DNA of 16,905 nucleotides from positions 1 through 16,905 of the forward strand of contig CAZQIO010000013.1 in assembly GCA_964593405.1 (NCBI GenBank), written 5' to 3'. A program made the translations under genes and the position numbers. The DNA comes from CAZQIO01 sp964593405. Its GTDB lineage: Bacteria > Patescibacteriota > Minisyncoccia > Minisyncoccales > GBS-2. Below, piece after piece: positions 13,914-16,905 of the stretch; position 1 is the first letter of the stretch; every line of letters begins with the position of its first letter. The notes beneath the pieces are model-generated. The model was not told the DNA's origin and did not search any database. It saw only the letters and a program-made list of their open reading frames with translations.

Positions 13914-13996
13914 ATTCCTTTCGGAAGGAATGACAGCGAAACGATCGCGAAGCGAAAGCGAAGTGCGAGTGAAGCGCCTAGGCCGCGCGAGGCGAC
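13914..13996. repeat. GC-rich hairpin plus GCGAA-repeat element before tRNA-Leu
   Basis: A 7-bp stem, ATTCCTT/AAGGAAT, with TCGG loop (13914-13931) is followed by about 60 bases rich in GCGAA/GCGAG units (13936-13977) and a CGCCT...AGGCG inverted pair around CCTAGG (13976-13994). The base composition is strikingly higher in GC than the surrounding genes. No gene fits. It resembles the kind of interspersed intergenic repeat that recurs in a genome, but only one copy lies in this window. Confidence 0.55.
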
Positions 13997-13999
13997 TAT

Positions 14000-14084
14000 G
14001 CGGACGTGGTGGAATTGGTAGACACGGCAGCTTCAGGAGCTGCTGGGGATTTTCCCCTTGTGGGTTCGACTCCCACCGTCCGCA
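14000..14084 (+). tRNA. tRNA-Leu (anticodon CAG)
   Basis: The 85-nt class II tRNA folds completely. The acceptor is GCGGACG (14000-14006) with CGTCCGC (14077-14083), discriminator A at 14084. The D-loop contains TTGGTAGA, the anticodon stem is GCAGC/GCTGC with loop TTCAGGA giving CAG for CUG codons, the long variable arm is GGGGA/TCCCC and the T-arm is GTGGG TTCGACT CCCAC. The 3' CCA is not encoded (CAA follows), so it must be added enzymatically. The RNase J start codon lies 12 nt after the last base. Confidence 0.97.
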
Positions 14085-14096
14085 CAAAATCTTTCA

Positions 14097-15779
14097 ATGC
14101 TCAAACAAAACTTTCCTCTAACAATAATTCCATTGGGAGGTTTGGGAGAAGTTGGAAGGAATATGATGCTTTTGGAAACAAAAGAAGGAATTTTGATATT
14201 GGATATGGGATTTCGCCTTCCCGAAGAGGATATGCCAGGAATAGATTATATCATTCCGAACGTTGAATATTTAAAGGATAAAAAAGAGAAAATTTTGGGA
14301 GTGGTTTTTACCCACGGCCACTACGATCACATTGGAGCTATCCCCTATTTGCTAGAAAAAATCTGGAAGCCGGATCTTAAATTTTTTGCCTCTCCCCTAA
14401 CCCGGGCAATGATTTTAAAAAGACAAGAAGATTTTCCAGACCAACCAAAATTGAAAATAGTTGAGGTAAAAGATGGGCAAAAAATAAAAATTGGGCCTTT
14501 TGAAATTGAGTTTGTAAAACTAAATCACAACATTCCAGACAACTTTGGTTTATTCATTAAAACTCCAATTGGCAACATTTTCCACACTTCAGATTTTAAA
14601 TTTGATAAAAATCCTGTTTTTGATTTGCCAACAAATTTTGAAAGATTGAAAGAAATTTCAAAAAGAAAAATTTTGCTTTTAATGTCAGATTCGACCGATG
14701 CCGAAGAGGAAGGCCATTCTTTATCAGAAAAGGAAATTTTTGAAAATTTGGAAAAAATTATTAAAGAGGCAAAGGGAAGGGTGATTGCGGCAACTTTTGC
14801 TTCTTTGATAAACAGAATTCAGCAAATCATCACAATCTCTGAAAAATACAACAGGAAAGTTTTGGTTGAGGGATATTCAATGAAAATGAACGTTGAGGTG
14901 GCAAGGGCAATGGGATACATTCGAGCAAAAAAAGGAACTTTCATTTCAAAAAAAGATTTAGAAAAATATCCAGATTCTCAAGTTACAATTTTGTGCACTG
15001 GAGCCCAAGGGGAGGCTGAAGCAGTTTTAATGAGAATGGCAAACAAAGAGCACAAATATTTGAAATTGAAACCAGGAGACACAGTCATTTTCTCTTCTTC
15101 TGTCATTCCCGGAAACGAAAGGACGGTTCAGATAATGAAAGATGAAATTTTAAGACAAGGAGCAAAAATTTTCCACTACAAAATGATGGACATTCATGCC
15201 GGAGGTCATGCAAAAAAAGAAGAATTAAAAAAGATGATAAAGATAATGAAACCAAGATTTTTCATGCCAATTCATGGACAATATTCAATGTTGGTTGCGC
15301 ACGCAGAGTTGGCAGAGGAAATGGGAATTGGAAAAGAAAGAATAATTTTGGTGGAAAATGGAGATAAAGTTTTTTTGGGAAAGAAAAAATTTTTAATAGA
15401 AAAAAAGAAAGTTCCGGCAAACTATGTGATGGTTGATGGGTTGGGAATTGGCGATGTGGGAGAAGTTGTCTTGAGAGATAGGAAAATGCTGGCAAAAGAT
15501 GGAATGTTTGTGATAGTCGTTGTGGTTGACAGACAAACTGGGAGGGTAACAAAATCCCCTGATATAATTTCAAGAGGGTTTGTTTATTTGAGAGAGTCAA
15601 AGGAACTTTTGCGGGAAGTGAGAAAAAAAGTTGTGGGAATAGTCAATTCGGCAATCGGAAGAGGGGGAGCTGTCAATTGGGTTTTTGTCAAAGATGAAAT
15701 TAAAAACAAAATTGGCCAATTTTTGTTTGAAAAAACTCAAAGAAGACCGATGGTTTTACCAGTGGTGATTGAGGTGTAG
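14097..15779 (+). CDS. rnj: Ribonuclease J
   Basis: The 560-residue metallo-beta-lactamase/beta-CASP nuclease is of the RNase J group, which cuts RNA endonucleolytically and degrades it 5' to 3'. It begins LTIIPLGGLGEVGRNM (8-23), the family opening. The metal site is THGHYDHIG (72-80), H144 (LNHNIPDN), D166 (HTSDFKF) and the beta-CASP motifs DSTDAEEEGHS, ATFASLINRIQQI, DIHAGGH (365-371) and PIHGQYSML (391-399). Full length matches the usual 550-560. The usual Glu in HGHEDH is Tyr here, and HTGDFK is HTSDFK; both are small departures. ATG 14097 is preferred because a longer in-frame start at 14058 would lie inside the tRNA. No ribosome-binding site is seen; the leader would be 12 nt if made by tRNA 3' processing. 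Confidence 0.95.
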   Translation: MLKQNFPLTIIPLGGLGEVGRNMMLLETKEGILILDMGFRLPEEDMPGIDYIIPNVEYLKDKKEKILGVVFTHGHYDHIGAIPYLLEKIWKPDLKFFASPLTRAMILKRQEDFPDQPKLKIVEVKDGQKIKIGPFEIEFVKLNHNIPDNFGLFIKTPIGNIFHTSDFKFDKNPVFDLPTNFERLKEISKRKILLLMSDSTDAEEEGHSLSEKEIFENLEKIIKEAKGRVIAATFASLINRIQQIITISEKYNRKVLVEGYSMKMNVEVARAMGYIRAKKGTFISKKDLEKYPDSQVTILCTGAQGEAEAVLMRMANKEHKYLKLKPGDTVIFSSSVIPGNERTVQIMKDEILRQGAKIFHYKMMDIHAGGHAKKEELKKMIKIMKPRFFMPIHGQYSMLVAHAELAEEMGIGKERIILVENGDKVFLGKKKFLIEKKKVPANYVMVDGLGIGDVGEVVLRDRKMLAKDGMFVIVVVVDRQTGRVTKSPDIISRGFVYLRESKELLREVRKKVVGIVNSAIGRGGAVNWVFVKDEIKNKIGQFLFEKTQRRPMVLPVVIEV

Positions 15780-15820
15780 TTTTAATGGTTTCCTTTCAAT
15801 TCTAAATGATTCAGAGAAAT

Positions 15821-15862
15821 AAAAAAGGAGGAAGGGGCACTCATAACCCTTTCCTCCTTTTT
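15821..15862. terminator. Bidirectional intrinsic terminator between RNase J and the minus-strand miniprotein
   Basis: AAAAAAGGAGGAAGGG (15821-15836) pairs with CCCTTTCCTCCTTTTT (15847-15862) around a loop of about 10 nt, with one bulged base. The plus strand ends in TTTTT and the minus strand in TTTTTT, so it can stop transcription of RNase J and of the converging small gene. Confidence 0.8.
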
Positions 15863-15871
15863 ACCTGGGGG

Positions 15872-16054
15872 TCAGGGATGGCTTTGTAGCACGTCGATTA
15901 AGTTTTTGATTTTATTGCCTAGATCGCAAAGGGTGAATTTTAGGTACCAAGTGCCGAAGATGAAGCAGAGCACAATTATGAGAAGAAGAAGCGCGCATCC
16001 GACCAAGAAAATCACACATCCTGCCCCCTCATCAGGGTAGTATTTGTCTCCCAT
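15872..16054 (-). CDS. 60-residue single-pass membrane miniprotein, unknown family
   Basis: The gene encodes a short acidic N-terminus (MGDKYYPDEG), one hydrophobic helix (about 11-36, GAGCVIFLVGCALLLLIIVLC then FIFGTWY) and a 20-residue polar tail ending DVLQSHP. Four cysteines (C13, C20, C30, C43) include three within or at the helix. No family is recognised. Its reality is supported by signals missing from every neighbour: a TTGACA-17-TATAAT promoter, a nine-base Shine-Dalgarno match 3 nt from the ATG, a terminator 9 nt after the stop, and codons rich in TTC, ATC, CTT and GGC while adjacent genes favour TTT, ATT and TTG. This suggests strong expression. With the N-terminus probably outside or inside undetermined, it could be an envelope structural peptide, a toxin-like peptide or a small regulator. 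Confidence 0.75.
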   Translation of the reverse strand: MGDKYYPDEGAGCVIFLVGCALLLLIIVLCFIFGTWYLKFTLCDLGNKIKNLIDVLQSHP

Positions 16055-16057
16055 CTC

Positions 16058-16066
16058 TCACCTCCT
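16058..16066 (-). promoter_or_regulatory. Perfect Shine-Dalgarno site of the membrane miniprotein
   Basis: On the minus strand AGGAGGTGA, fully complementary to the usual 16S rRNA 3' end, lies 3 nt before the ATG at 16054 (6 nt from GGAGG). No other gene in the window has such a site. Confidence 0.85.
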
Positions 16067-16087
16067 CAAGGAAGTTATGCTACCTCA

Positions 16088-16116
16088 ATTATAGCAAAAT
16101 CTTAAAATTTTGTCAA
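16088..16116 (-). promoter_or_regulatory. Consensus sigma-70-type promoter of the membrane miniprotein
   Basis: Reading the minus strand, TTGACA (plus 16111-16116), a 17-nt spacer and TATAAT (plus 16088-16093) match the consensus at every position. The predicted start near 16081 gives a leader of about 27 nt containing the Shine-Dalgarno site. The box lies between this gene and divergent trpS. Confidence 0.88.
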
Positions 16117-16174
16117 TAAGGGTTTAGAATTTTTAGTATAGATTTTTTTTGAAAATTTTGGTATATCTCATAGA

Positions 16175-16905
16175 ATGAGGGTTTTTTCAGGAATTAGGCC
16201 AACTGGAGAATTGCATATTGGAAATTATTTGGCAGCAATAAAGCAGTGGTTAGAACTTCAAGAAAAAGAAGAATGCTTTTTTTGCATTGTAGATTATCAT
16301 GCAATCACTACTCCTTTTGACCCAAAGAAAATGAAAGAGAGAATTTTTGAAACTCTAATTTGCTATTTGGCAGCAGGGATTGACCCTGAAAAATCGACAA
16401 TCTTTGTTCAATCTCAAATAAAAGAACACACGGAACTTGCTTGGATTTTGGGAACGATTTGTCCCCTCGGAGATCTAAAAAGAATGACCCAGTTTAAGGA
16501 AAAAGCAAAAAAGCATCCCCAATACGTTAACGCCGGGCTTTTGAACTATCCCCTTTTGATGGCTGCAGATATTTTGCTTTACAAAACAGATTTGGTGCCG
16601 GTTGGAAAAGATCAAGTACAGCACGTTGAATTGACCAGAGAATTAGCCAGAAGGTTCAATAAAATGTTTGGTCCTGTTTTTAAAGAGCCTCAAGTTTTGC
16701 TCTCAAAAGAAACTCAAAAGATAATGTCTTTGCAAGACCCTAAAAAGAAAATGTCAAAGACAGATGATGAAAAGAGTTGTATTTTGCTTTTTGATGAGCC
16801 AGAAGATATTGAAAAAAAGATAATGGCTGCAGTGACAGATCCAGGAAAAGAAATAAAATTTGATCGAAAAAGAAAGCCTGGAATTTCAAACCTTTTGGTA
16901 ATTTT
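16175..16905 (+). CDS. trpS: Tryptophan--tRNA ligase, 3'-truncated by window edge
   Basis: The first 243 residues of class I tryptophanyl-tRNA synthetase are present; the C-terminal roughly 80-90 residues lie beyond the window. SGIRPTGELHIGNYLAAIKQW (5-25) carries the HIGH-type signature as HIGN (14-17), followed by DYHAITTPFDP, the tryptophan-pocket region YPLLMAADILLYKTDLVPVGKDQVQHVELTR (from 125) and the KMSKT loop (192-196). This is the bacterial type. There is no Shine-Dalgarno site before the ATG; a poor -10 match (TATATC, 16162-16167) lies 7 nt ahead, the same distance seen at two other genes here, but no good -35 accompanies it. The gene is divergent from the membrane miniprotein. Confidence 0.96.
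   Translation, partial: MRVFSGIRPTGELHIGNYLAAIKQWLELQEKEECFFCIVDYHAITTPFDPKKMKERIFETLICYLAAGIDPEKSTIFVQSQIKEHTELAWILGTICPLGDLKRMTQFKEKAKKHPQYVNAGLLNYPLLMAADILLYKTDLVPVGKDQVQHVELTRELARRFNKMFGPVFKEPQVLLSKETQKIMSLQDPKKKMSKTDDEKSCILLFDEPEDIEKKIMAAVTDPGKEIKFDRKRKPGISNLLVI

Noticed and set aside
14058..14096. Upstream in-frame start for RNase J
   Set aside because: It would begin inside the tRNA-Leu gene; family similarity starts just after ATG 14097.
13905..14266. Several plausible small proteins on both strands across the tRNA-Leu region
   Set aside because: They are translations of the tRNA and of the GC-rich element; the tRNA fold is complete and accounts for the open frames.
16110..16142. 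Plus-strand promoter for trpS from TTGTCA and TATAGA
   Set aside because: The spacer is 21 nt, too long, and the -35 simply mirrors the minus-strand TTGACA box.
1..16905. CRISPR array, insertion sequence or replication origin
   Set aside because: No regularly spaced direct repeats, no transposase gene and no clustered DnaA-box-like sites were seen anywhere.

Overview
The window is a compact, AT-rich, nearly all plus-strand stretch of chromosome that looks like a Patescibacteria (CPR) genome. Genes sit end to end, often overlapping by 4-20 bases. Almost none has a Shine-Dalgarno site. Several proteins are cut down: a UvrC without its C-terminal HhH region, a very short SecG and a 127-residue carbonic-anhydrase-like protein. 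Bacterial SecG, TrpS, GalU and RNase J indicate a bacterium, although the DNA polymerase is of the archaeal-like B family. This assignment is inferred from gene content; no taxonomic search was run.

Layout: (a) 1-5328 is one co-directional block: the C-terminal part of a family B DNA polymerase, a 5-formyl-THF cyclo-ligase family protein, a queuosine-salvage protein, a SAM methyltransferase, and then a GNAT acetyltransferase and an HD phosphohydrolase. The last two are each broken by a one-base shift at a poly-A tract. (b) 5389-7588 is an accessory patch: an Nmad3-like protein (a domain linked to nucleotide modification), about 600 bp of decayed DNA with remnants of a DUF3850/ASCH-like gene and a Cys-rich DUF3795-like gene, and a minus-strand gene that reads as a mono-ADP-ribosyltransferase. 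(c) 7727-9836 holds a stand-alone receiver protein, a minimal beta-carbonic-anhydrase-like protein and UvrC. (d) 9857-13865 is a tight chain: a four-helix membrane protein, SecG, an extracytoplasmic solute-binding protein carrying an inserted peptidoglycan-binding domain, a cupin-type glucose-6-phosphate isomerase and GalU. (e) 13866-15779 contains a GC-rich hairpin/GCGAA element, tRNA-Leu(CAG) and, 12 nt later, RNase J. (f) 15780-16905 holds a two-way terminator, a 60-residue minus-strand membrane protein with a consensus promoter and perfect Shine-Dalgarno site, and the start of trpS.

The housekeeping genes cover replication and repair (polB, uvrC), translation (trpS, tRNA-Leu, queuosine salvage), RNA processing (RNase J), secretion (secG) and UDP-sugar supply (GPI then GalU). 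The least ordinary parts are the accessory patch with the ADP-ribosyltransferase, the membrane miniprotein, the apparent leaderless promoters in front of free-standing genes, and the tRNA-Leu/RNase J junction.
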